A stretch of DNA of 57,129 nt. Source: an uncultured Fidelibacterota bacterium. Its GTDB lineage: Bacteria; Fidelibacterota; Marinisomatia; Marinisomatales; TCS55. A program made the position numbers and the translations under genes. The DNA lies in contig CAJWZD010000012.1 of assembly GCA_913049685.1 (NCBI GenBank), forward strand, positions 1 through 57,129, written 5' to 3'. Shown here one piece after another: positions 1-12,200 of this stretch; position 1 is the stretch's first letter; every line of letters begins with the position of its first letter. Below the pieces are notes generated by a model. That model was not told the origin of the DNA, searched no databases, and saw nothing but the letters and a program-made list of their open reading frames with translations.

Positions 1-51
1 CTGCAATCCGGCAATTTTGTCAAAACGCAGAAAATGGTACTGTTGAAGTAG
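1..51 (+). CDS. C-terminal tail of a T9SS-secreted protein (partial, 5' end outside window)
   Basis: Frame 1 is open from the first base and ends at TAG (49-51), giving 17 residues that start LQSGNF and end MVLLK. This is the last strand of a type IX secretion type A sorting domain, the signal that directs proteins through the T9SS to the cell surface. The nucleotides are identical to the last 51 bases of the giant gene ending at 13207, so the gene upstream of the window is a second secreted protein with the same C-terminal cassette. Nothing can be said about the rest of that protein. Confidence 0.8.
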   Translation: MQSGNFVKTQKMVLLK

Positions 52-69
52 ATGTCGTTCGGCAGTTAA
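1..69 (+). repeat. Direct repeat, copy 1 (matches 13157-13225)
   Basis: Bases 1-51 match 13157-13207 exactly, including every synonymous position. Bases 52-69, after the stop codon, match 13208-13225 with two differences. Similarity stops at the TAA at 67-69. The left edge is cut by the window, so the true repeat is probably longer. Identity continuing past the stop codon suggests DNA-level duplication or gene conversion rather than protein-level selection alone. Confidence 0.9.
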
Positions 70-141
70 TGCGTATAAATGCAGTAGATTAAAATCCATT
101 AATTTCCTTTAATTTATCGTCTTAATTTGGGTATTTTACGC

Positions 142-157
142 TGTGATTAGCATCACG
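142..157. promoter_or_regulatory. CRP/FNR-like palindrome upstream of the giant surface-protein gene
   Basis: TGTGA, six bases, then TCACG. This is one base from the classical CRP half-site arrangement TGTGA-N6-TCACA, and its core GTGAT-N4-ATCAC is a perfect inverted repeat. A TATATT at 169-174 could be a -10 element. The site lies 52-67 bases upstream of the ATG at 209, in the only gap between two T9SS genes. It could instead be a weak hairpin closing the upstream transcript. No regulator is encoded in the window, so the assignment is tentative. Confidence 0.3.
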
Positions 158-208
158 AATATATTTGCTATATTGTATGTATGTTATTAAAATTATTTTT
201 GAGGAAAA

Positions 209-3200
209 ATGAAAACTAAACCATCCATTCTGAGCCTTAGGGCACGCGGAGCCAGAATTGGTCTCGTTAAGTACTTGACGATTGGACTAATAAGTCTATC
301 TTTTGCTTTCGGTCAATCATCTACTACTTTCAAGAAACAGCTGAAGCATGATGATGACAAAGCTGAGTACAACTCGCTCTTTAAAGTAAATGATAATATT
401 GCGCTCCTAGCCTATTCAGGCTATAAGGGGTTTGGTTACGTACGTACATTTTCTATCGCAAGTGACGGCTCTACCATCGACCAGCTCGCAGAGCTAAAGT
501 TTGACGATGAGGATGCTCAAATGGTGGATCTGCAGCAAGTTGCATCTGATATGTTTGTAGTTGCCTATACTGGTCGTAGCAATGACGGTTTCATCACCAC
601 CATCAAAGTGTCCGCTGATGGTAAGACCATATCGCAAGGCAAGAAACTGGAACACGATACCGCAAATGCGTCTGGCAATCGTCTCGTAAAAGTAGACAAC
701 GATACCTACGCACTTTACTATTATTCGGATAAGAACTACGTCAAAACGTTCGATATTCCTGCAGATGGAAGTACTATAACCGAAGTGGCTAAGGTGGCAG
801 CTAGCAACACCAATGCGCACAACAAAGATCATCTGGGGCAGTTCATTCAGAGCGATCAAGGCTTCTTTATTGCGGCGCACACCTATTCTAGTACTGGTAC
901 TATTAGCACGTGGAAAATCTCTGCAGATGGAAAAAATATTGCCGAAATAAAGGTGCTAAACATGAGCAATTTTAGGTACGGCGTTTCGATAGTTCAGCTT
1001 GATTCAGATACCTATGCATTTTTTGGAAATAGCTACAATCAAAAAAACTCCGCTGGATTAGATTGGGGTTCTAGCGTCAGAACCTTTGATATTGCAGTGG
1101 ATGGATCTACCATAACGCAGGTAGGAGGCTTTACCTTTGGCGGCAACTCCAGCACGTTTTCAAGCCCAATTAAGATAAAAGATGATATTGTAGCAGTTGC
1201 TAGTAATAGCGGCAATAGAGGAAAAATTGATCATATTAAAATCTCCAGCGACGGTTCAACCATAAGCTATGTCAGCGAATTAACGTATTATAATAGCGCA
1301 TCTAAATATAATTCCATGATCAAGATGAATAGCAAGGATGTCTATCTTGTAGCGCACTCCGACAATTCGGATAAAGGGTACCTGCAAACCTTTACGATGC
1401 GCACGGACCTACCCTACCCTGTTTCGTATGAACTGTCTGCAGATAACTCCAAGATGAAGGTGACTTTCAGCGAAGCGGTATTTTCCACCAATGGTGGCAG
1501 TGGCGAATTAGAAGTCTCTGATTTAAACTTTAATATTGTTCAAATGGGCGGTGTTAAACGACTGAAGAGTGCTGTTCCAACTAGTATCGCTCGTAGTGGT
1601 AATGTGTATACGCTTACACCTGACTATGATCCCAATTACCCTAAAGCAACTGGCACGGAAAAACTGCAATTAACCATTCAAAGTGATGCGATTTACGATG
1701 CGGATGGAAATTTGATCGCTGATAACAAACAAAAAATTCCCGCGGACATAATCACCAACGCCAGCGGAACTTTTAGGGTGCTTAGATATGAGAAGACACT
1801 GAACGATCTTCTTGTTCCTTTTATTCAAAGCGCAGATACCGATATTCCGGTAACAAACACCCCCTTTGCGGTCACTTTCAATGAAGCGGTCTTTAGCAAG
1901 AATGATGGCTCAGGTGACCTAGAAAAAGAAGACTTTGTCCTATCAATTTCCGGGGGAACGGGTACCTTAAAAAGCGCTACCCCGACCAGTATCTCTAGAT
2001 CTGGAAACAAGTATACGCTTGGGATAAGCTATGATAAGCTTACTAATGGTAAAGAAACTTTATCGGTTGTTCCTGTATCAGGTGCCATTTTTGACAAGGC
2101 CGGTAATATTGCTGCAACCACTCAATCCAATAACACGATAACCTTAAACGATGGTCGTTTGGCCATTAGTAAAGATCATAATTTTTATAATTCTACTTTC
2201 TCCTATCCTGCAACCATAAAAATTAATCGAGCGGGTACAAATTCCGGCCTCGAGTACGCTACCCTCTTCAAAGAAAGTTACTATTCTAGAATTTACAAAT
2301 TTAACCTGACAACTGATGGAGCGACTTATTCAAGAAAGCTCGTTGATTATAGAGACTGGGGTAATAGAGCCAGTCATTTTGACATTATTAAAGGACCGGG
2401 TAATGTATATATCTCCGCGCATTTTGGATATCTCAACAACGTTAACCAGTGGGACAATACAAAAATCACAACCTTCACATTTAGTCCAAATAACCACAAT
2501 TATCATAGATACATTGATGAGATCAAAATCAATGAACAGAATAGCAATAGCTACAACAAGTACACCACGCTTGTTCAGCTAAACGATAGCACGGTTGTTG
2601 TCGCATTCGAAGGAAAAGATAACGATGGAATGATACAAACGCTAAAAATAAAAGCAGATGGTATTATCACAAAACTGAAAAAATTTGAACACGATACTAA
2701 TTTGGGTCAGCACAACGCGCTGGTTAGAGTTGATGATAACACGGTAGCGCTGGCGTACTACGCTTCAAACAAAGGAACGTTGAAAACCTTTGATATTGCT
2801 GCAGACGGCACCATTACTCAAGTTGCCTCTAAAGATTTTTCAACAGGATCTAATGCGGGAAAATACAATCAACTTGTGCGACTAAATACCAATATCTTTG
2901 TTCTTGCCTACTCTGGAGTTAGCGCTGACGGATTTATCGATGCCTATGATATATCAGCGGATGGAAAAACAATTGCACTAAAAAAGAGTTTGGAGCACGA
3001 TGAGGTCCAAAATAGCTACAATTCCCTAATAAAGATTGGATTAAATAGGGTCGCTTTGGCCTACACGGGGGTTGATACCGATGGTTTTGTTAAATCTTTT
3101 GATATTACGAGCGATGGTACGACTATCTCTCAAGACATTAACCTGGAGCATGACAAATCCAGTGCAACCTATAATGACCTGTTTCAAATTGACTCAGACA

Positions 3201-6200
3201 ACTATGGACTCCTGTACCGTAATAGCAGCAATCATGGTAAACTTCGAATTTTCAATAGTGTACTTACAGATGCTGAAATAAGTCCTGAGATTTCGAGTGT
3301 TACCTTAGACGCGAATAACGCGGAATTGGTTGTAACGTTTAACGAGCCAGTTTTTAAGGGAAAAGGTGGAAGCGCCGACTTAACAGTTGCAGATTTTAAA
3401 CTAACCATAGCAGGTGGAACTGCAAAACTTTCTAGCGCAACACCCTCAAGTATTTCAAAAAATGGTAATGCGTATACCCTTGGGCTCCCACTCACTGGAA
3501 CTGCTGACGGAATGGAAGTATTAACCGTTACCCCTGCTGGCGATGCTGCTATTTATGATGCTGATGATAATCCCTCGCCCTTTCAACAGGATTATTTGAA
3601 CAGCATTTCCCTTGCAGACAAAACTCCGCCTAAACTGCTTAGCGCAACGAACCTTTTTAATAAACATACAGATGTTTACTTTGACGAAGTCGTTTTTTCC
3701 GCGAGTTCAGGTCAGGGAGATTTTAGCACGAACGATTTTACCTATAGTATTTCTGGTGGTACGGCGACCCTGGCAAGCAATACTCCAAACTCTGTTAGTG
3801 GTTACGCGGGAGTCAACCGAACTAATAGATACGGTGCCAATCTTAAACTCGGTATTAATTTATCCGGAATAACCGATGGCAACGAAAAACTTTCTGTATT
3901 CGCTACGGAAAATCAAGTATACGATTTATGGGGAAATAAAGCCAGCTCAGCGGAAAAAATTACGTTTGACCTTTCGCAGGCGAAAATGGTCTCTAAAGGA
4001 ATACTGGAGTTTGACAATAGTTACGGACGGATGTCTTCGGTTGCAGAGCTTAGCGATGGAAAATATGTTGTTGCGTACGAAGGTCCTTCAAACGACGGGT
4101 ATATCATGACTTTTGCAGTTGCCAATGATGGTACCGTAACCCAGATAGTGAAGCTCGAACATGATACTAACCAAGGACAATACAATTCCCTTGTAAAAGC
4201 CTATGATGATATTTATGCGTTAGCATATACGACCTCAAGCGGTCGCGGGCAAATGAAGACATTTAAAATACCAAATGATGGTTCCAGTATTAAAGAAATA
4301 AGCTCAAAGCAACATGATACAAGCAGAGGTTATTTTAGCTCCTTACGCCGCGTAGATGTTAATACCTTTGTGTTAGCATACAGAGGTTGGGGTGAACGTG
4401 GATTTCTAACAACATTTGACATAGATCGTATTGGACTTATTACTGAACTCAAAGATATTAAATTTGATGATCGTTATGCTAATTACTCGTCGCTAGTAGA
4501 ATTAAGCCCTAATTATTTTGCCGTAGCATATAACCACGCAGGTCGCGATATTAATAATAATAATGTGCAATGGTCGAGTTTGATAAAAACGTATAAGATT
4601 TCAGACGATGGATTAACCATCACCGGTTTGAAAGATTATGAGTTTGGTGCAGCAAATGGCAATCAAGAGTATGAGAATTCCTTTATTAAAATTGACGAAG
4701 ATAGTTACGCATTAGCGTATCGGGACTATAATAGTCTTACCTCAAGTAGACATAGAGGGATTTTAAAAACCTTTACAATTAAGGCCGATGGATCTTCCAT
4801 TGTAGAAGAGTCCTCGCAAGCAATCTTTCCCGAACTCACAGGCAACGATGGATACTATAATTCAATTATTAAAATGGACTCGGAGAATATACTCGTTAAG
4901 TCAAGACATGCCTCAAATTATTGGGTGCTCAAGACCTATAAAATATCTAATAATGGTAAAACCCTTACCAACGACTGGAAATTTGATGTTACGGGTGGCG
5001 CAGATCATGATGTTGAGGGTTCGCTGTTTCAATTGAAAGGCAATCAATTTGGTATGGCCTACGCGGGTCAAAGCTCTGATGGGTTTATTCAAATCTTTGA
5101 TACTGAAACCGAAGATAGCCAAAAGCCGATCATCGTTTCTTCGCAAATCGCGCGTGACAATGCGAGTGTTATTTTAAATATTGACGAACAAGTGTTCAAT
5201 GCTAATTCTGGAAAAGGGTTTTTAGAAAACACTGACTTTGACCTTGCGATCAGCGGTGGAACAGCTACACTTACCAGCGTAAACCCTTCATCCATTACGC
5301 GCATTAAGGACAGTTTTAGCTATTTATTAAATATAGGTTTCAATGGCGTAGCCGATGGAAGTGAAACCTTAACCATTACCCCTGCAAAAGAGAGTGTTTT
5401 TGATGCTAAGGGTAATGCCATGGATGTTAATCAATCCAATAACACCTTTACGCTTACTGAAAAAACTCCGCCAGCTATCACCGCAACCACGATTTCGACA
5501 GACAATCAAACTATAAAGCTCACAATGAGTGAAGCGGTATTTGCAAACAGCAATGGATCAGGTGATATTCAAAAAGAAGACTTTACGCTCTCAATCTCTG
5601 GAGGTACGGCAAAGCTCTCAAATAGTAATCCCATCTCCATAACAAAAGATGGTAATGTATATACGCTAATCGTTGATTATACGGGTATTGCAAACGGAAC
5701 AGAAACACTCGTTATATCTCCTAGTGTCAATCAAATATTTGACGCTGCAGGAAATGTTGCAGCAACAAGCCAATCCAATAACAAACTGTCCTTAAATGAA
5801 GTTCGAATCAAAAAAATAGCCGAATGGGAGCATAACGGCAGTCAAGGAAATTGGAATTCATTGGCCCAACGCGATGCAGATACATATATTCTAGCTTACA
5901 CGGGATATGGCTCTGATGGATACGTGAGGTCTGTCGATGTATCGTCAACTGGATCAACCATAACTAACCGCGGAAATTGGGAATTTAATGGATCTCAAGG
6001 AAATCATAATTCACTCGTAAAAGGTCATGGTGATGACAATATATTCATAAACGCTTACACTGGCCAAAACAACGATGGGTATCTTCGAACCTACTGGTTT
6101 AATACCTCGGGCGGGCTTAGTTGGCGTCAGCAATGGGAGCACAATACGTCCAATGCTACCTATAATTCTTTAATTCATTTAAAAGATCAAATTTATGTGT

Positions 6201-9200
6201 TGGCATATGCTGGCGCGAGCGATAAAGGAAAAATAGAAACCCATTCTATCAGCGCAAATGGGTATTCATGGTCTGAGCTAAAATCAATTGATTCAGACGC
6301 AGGAACCGGAAAATGGAATGCGCTAAAAAAGATGACAGATAGCACTGTGGTATTGGTATATGAGGCAAGCGGACCAAAGTTCATGGCTAAAACTTTCTTA
6401 ATCTCTAGCGATGGAAAGAATATCGTTGAGAAAAAAGCAGAAACAATCTATGAAGGCAAGGCGAACTGGAACGCCATTACCCAAGTGGATGCCAATACGT
6501 ACCTGATCGCAACGCAAGGAAAAGACGATGATGGCTATCTTTATACCTACGATATTGCACCCGATGGTTCTTCGATAAGTAAAATCAGAGAGTTGGAATT
6601 TGATATAGAGAAATCGCAGCACCACTCGCTTTATAATGCAGGGTCTAATTCATTCCTGCTGACCCACAGCGGAACAACCAATCAACGTACCTACGCAAAA
6701 ATGTTTACAGTGCCTGCGGATGGTAATATAATTAAGCAAATTTATGATACTAAAATTAATGATTATGGAATGGGTCAAACATCTCTGGCTAGAGTAGATG
6801 CGGACACCTATCTTTTGGCATATTCGGGTAGTGATACGGATGGATATTTGGCAACCCTCACCGTTCAAGCCGGAGATAAAATTCTTCCTGTTATTTCATT
6901 TATCGCTTTGAGCGATGACAATGCCTCTGTCAATGTCACCTTCAATGAGGATGTGTATGCTTCATCTACAGCTAGCGGAAATTTGGAAGTTAGCGATTTT
7001 GCTTTATCTATCAATGGTGGTACAGCAACACTGTCAAGCGCTACTCCTACCTCGATTTCTTCAGACGGTAAAGTATTCACACTTGGGATCAGTTTGAGCG
7101 GTACGCCAGATGGTAGTGAAGTTTTAAAGGTGAGCCCCGTGAAAGACTCTATTTTTGATGGCGGTGGAAATTCAGCGGAAATAAATCAGACCAACGGCAC
7201 CTCGAATTTAAAAGATAAAAGCGGTCCATCGATCACAAAAACTATCTTAGCCGATGATAATAGTGCGGTTACGGTTACTCTTAGCGAAAAAGCATTCAAT
7301 ACTGGAAGTGGTTCTGGAACTATTGAAGCTAGCGATTTTGTATTAACTATGACTAGTGGTGTTGCAGAGTTAACATCCCAAACCCCTACGAGCATATCCA
7401 TCTCTAACAATGAATACGCCCTGGGCTTTGGCTTAAAAGGTTCTCCCGACGGCAATGAAGTGCTCAAAGTGAGTCCCGCATCAAAATCTATTTATGACGC
7501 TCAAGGCAATACTTCAACCACCATTCAGCTAAACAATACGGCTAACCTAAAAGATATTGTTGCTGCTGTTATTGATTCTATTGAGCTGGCTGGAGATAAT
7601 TCTATTTTGCAGGTATATTTTAACGAGGCAGTCTTTAGTAAGGTTGATGGGACTGGAGATTTGGATTCTGCTGATTTTGTATATACCCTTACAGGAGGAA
7701 ACGCAAAACTTTCTAAAAATTACCCTACTTCCATTTCTGGAAACGGGACTAAAACTTTATCTTTAGGAGTATTGTTGACTGGTCAGGCGAACGGGAAAGA
7801 GCTTTTAACTGTTACTCCAGCAGCAAATGCCATCTATGATAGGGTCGGCAATAAAACCATAACAACACAGACTAAAAACAAATCAAATCTTAATGATAAA
7901 TTTGTTCCGCAATACACTGCCAGCGCCTTAGCTCCCGATAATAGCGTTATATCTGTAACCTTCAATGAACCTGTTTTTGCAAAAGCTGATGCTTCAGGTA
8001 AGATTGATACTAGCGACTTTGTCTTTGCTGTGACTGGAGGAAGCGCTAAGCTCTTAAAAGCATACCCTGACAGCGTTGGACAATCTGGAAATACGTATAA
8101 TTTGGGAATTAAACTTGATGGAAATGCTGATGGAAGTGAAACTTTTACATTCACACCTAAAACGAGTGCCATTTTTGACTCAACGGGCAACAAAGCAAGC
8201 ACAACACAAAACTTTAGCAAAATAAAACTAAATGACAAAGCACCTCCTATCATAAACTCTCTTTCCTTATCTGCTGATAATAGTACACTATCAATTGATT
8301 TTTCAGAATCGGTCTACAGCAAAGGAAATGGAACTGGAGATCTTGAAAAAAGTGATTTTGTTTTTTCAATAACTGGCGAATCTATAGTTCTTACTTCCCC
8401 CTTCCCTTCAAGTATATCTAAAAAAGGCAATACTTTTACATTGGGTATTGGCTCAAGAGGGGACCCAAATGGAACCGAGGTTCTTTCTGTGCTAATTGTT
8501 GATAATGCAATTTTTGATGCATCTGGTAATTCTGCAAAAATGGAGCAAGTAAAAAACAAAGTAACATTTAATGATAAAAATGCCCCGATAATTAGAAATC
8601 TTGATTTAGCAAACAATAATAGTACCCTTACGGTTACATTCAATGAGCCTACTTTTAGTGCGAACGATGGAACAGGAAGTCTGGATTCAACTGCATTCAT
8701 CCTTACGATAAATAATGGTTATTCTACCCTTACCCAAAAACATCCGAATACATTAAAATTTATTGATAGTACTTTCACCTATATTTTAGGTCTCCCGCTG
8801 AAAGGTATCGCAGAAGGTAGCGAAGAATTAGTCATTAGTTTCCCAGATGATGGTATTTTCGATGCATCGGGCTCCGAGGCCAGCCAAACGCAAGTTATAA
8901 ATAAAGTAAATTTATTTGATTTAAGTGCACCGACGATTACAGAATCAAGATTAAACTCTGATAATAAAAATGTAAAAGTGCGTTTTAGCGTTCCTGTTTT
9001 TTCATCCGCTAAAGGTACAGGCGATCTAGAGCGTGATGATTTTAATTTGGAATTATCCGGAGGTTCAGCCACTTTAAAAAATAGAACCCCATCTAGCATT
9101 ACAAGCAGTGAAAATGGACGAACCCATCAATTGGGTATCGATATTGTTGGTGTTCCAGATGGAAGAGAAACTTTAACAATTACGCCTGTAGATAACAATG

Positions 9201-12200
9201 TTTTTGACAGCTCAGCTAATCCAGCAAACAAAATTCAATCAAATAATAGCATGAATTTGTTTGATAAACAGCCACCAATGGTGACTGACGTTTCTATTTC
9301 TTCATCCAATGACTCCTTATTCGTAACATTCGATGAGGCTGTCTATGCAAGAGAAGATGGAACTGACAGCCTAAAAGCAGATGACTTTCTCCTTTCACTT
9401 ACTGGTGGTGTAGCAGGTTTATCTAATAGCAACCCTGCTAGCGTTAAAGGGAGTGGAAAAAACTATACACTTTTGTTCGACGTTTCAGGTAAGCCGGATG
9501 GCAATGAAGAAATTATAGTCAACGCTAACACTAATTCCATTTTTGATGCTGCTGGTAATCCTGGTGTTAACCAAAAAACGAATAATTCTGTTTTCTTGAA
9601 GGATAAAAGTGCTCCGCAACCTCCGAAAGGCTTAGTGGGTATTCCTGGCAATAATCAAGCAACTCTTTCATGGAAGACAACTGGAGAGACTGACATTAGT
9701 AAGTATTATGTTTATGGAGGAACATCAACTAATCCAACTCAAAGAATAGACTCAACTGAATCTGGCGGTAATTCTAAGGTCATATCAGGATTGACGAATG
9801 AGACAGTTTATTATTTTAAGGTGGCAGGATTTGATAAGAATGGCTATTTAGGTGAATTGAGCGATACGGTAAGTGTAAAGCCTACTACAACATCCTCATT
9901 TGATGTCAGGGCAGATGGAACTGGAGATTTTACCAATCCTCAAGATGCTATTGATGCTGCTGTTAGTGGAGACAGCGTCTTTATAGAGCCAGGAACTTAT
10001 GACTCCCTTCGCGTTGATGGTAAATCAATACAGATTATTGCTGGAGAAGGACCAACAAAATCGTTTATAGACGCCAAGGGTAAAACTACTGCTGTCAAGT
10101 TAACAGGATACCCAAACCAAACGACTATTTCGGGTTTCACTATTAAAAATGGTGTAGGAGATTATAATCTAAATGGTAAAGGTGGCGGGATTGTTGTGGA
10201 GCCAGGTGTAAATGCCTCTATTGAAAATTGCATCCTTACAGACAATGAAGATGGCGCAATGTTTTTTGGTGATAGTAGCGAAGTTAAAGTGTCGAATACT
10301 TTGGTATTCGGAAATGATAGATCATTTATTTTTGGTGCAGGTGAAGCCAATTTTGTTAATTGTACTTTTGTAGAAGAAGATCAAGCCTCTGAAATTGGAA
10401 GCGATGCCAAGTTAAACTTTATTAATACTATTTTTATGAATGAGGCAATAATAAATGATACAGTTCAAGGTGTTTCGCTTTGGGCTAACCACTCCCTCTT
10501 CCCTCAAGGTCCAAATACATTTAATTCAAACCTTATTCAAAACTTCAATTGGGGAGTTGGAAATATCGATGGAGATCCAATGTTTGTGGATACTCTAAAT
10601 CTTGATTATCACCTTGTAAAAGAATCGCCTGCTATTGGAGTTGGTGTACAATCAATTAATATTGACGGACTAACTTATACTGCGCCAGATAAAGATCTTG
10701 ATGGTTATCCAAGGGCAGCACCAAATGGGTCCGCACCTGATCTAGGTATCTATGAGAGTCCCTATTCGAGCTCAGCGCCTTCAGCGAATCAAATCTCTGA
10801 TGGCCTTTCTGATTCGGTTGAAGTTGATTTTTCAAGTTCGAAAACAACACTATCAGCGCACTGGAAACGTTTTGGTGGATCCAATGTTGTTTACGAATAT
10901 GCTGTGGGTTCTGCCCCTAATCAGCGCACAGATATTAAGGGGTGGACTGTAATTGGCTTTGATACAACTGTGACTGTTACCGGTTTGAATTTATCAAACA
11001 GCTCTACCTATTTTATGAGCATTCGAGGAAAGAATAATTTAGGAGAAACCTCAGCGGTCACCTCTGATGGTGTAACCATAGATTTTGAAAGCCCCAAAAT
11101 AAGCTCGGTTACCGAGCTTAAAGAAGACGTGGATTGGTTTGGTCCTAACATGCCTGGACACGTGTTTGTAAATGCTACTGATAATACTGGAATAAGTAAA
11201 TATGAATTTTCTATAGGCACTTCTGTTGGTGGTGATGAAGTTATTTCATGGACTGAAAGTGACTCTAACTCTATTATTTTTGATGTCAAAGATCTGAGCG
11301 AAAATACAGTATATTATTCAAATGCAATCGTAACAGACTTTGTAGGCTATTCTACATCTGCATCGTCGGATAGCTTTATGATGGACTTTACTAGCCCAGA
11401 GCAAGGCTATCTATCTATCGGAGATTCATATCAATCGGATACAGCCAATGTTACATTTAGTTGGAGCGGATTTATTGATGAGCAAAGTGGTATGAAAGAC
11501 TACCAGTATGCTCTAGGCACGGAGCCTGGGTCAGATGACATCATACCAAAAACTGCGCTTAATTTAAATGCTGACTTCGCTTCACTATCAATTTCTATTG
11601 GAAGTCTCTCTCTTCAAGTAAATCAAACATACTATGGAATAGTGTACGCTCTAGATAAAGTTAATAATGAAATTTTTGCAATCTCGGATGGATTGACCAT
11701 TGATAGAGATGGTCCTGAAGCAGGACTGGTTTTTGATGGTCTATCTGGTGAGGATATTGATTTTTATAAAGATACCACTTCCGTTTCAGCAAATTGGAGC
11801 GATTTCTATGACTTCAACGGAATTGACAAATACGAAATTTCTTTAAATACAAAAACTGAAGCAGGCTCTGAGGTTAGAATTGTTAATTGGACAGATGTGG
11901 GATCAAGGCTATCTCACACATTTAACGACTTATCTTTAACTCCTAAGAGAACCTACTACTTTAGTGTTAAAGGATACGATAAGCTGGGGAATTCATCCAA
12001 TATTGTCGAATCTAATGGATTTATTATAGATATCGTTCGCCCATCTGTATCTGTCGCTTCGGTTTCTCCAGAGCAACCTCAGTCTGTAATGCTACCTTTA
12101 TCTATAGACTTTACCTTATCTGAAGTAGCGCAATCTGCTAACATTAATTTTGGATCAGCGAGAGGTGATTTGGCAAATATTGAACCAAAATATACCTTAG

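Noticed and set aside
52-69. Five-codon frame (ATG to TAA) directly after the stop codon in both repeat copies
   Set aside because: It is too short, and the two copies change amino acids. Its conservation is explained by the DNA-level repeat.
1825-9651. Many minus-strand open frames of 60-140 codons inside the giant gene
   Set aside because: They recur at the same phase in each Ig-like repeat, so they are shadows of the repeated plus-strand code and not genes.
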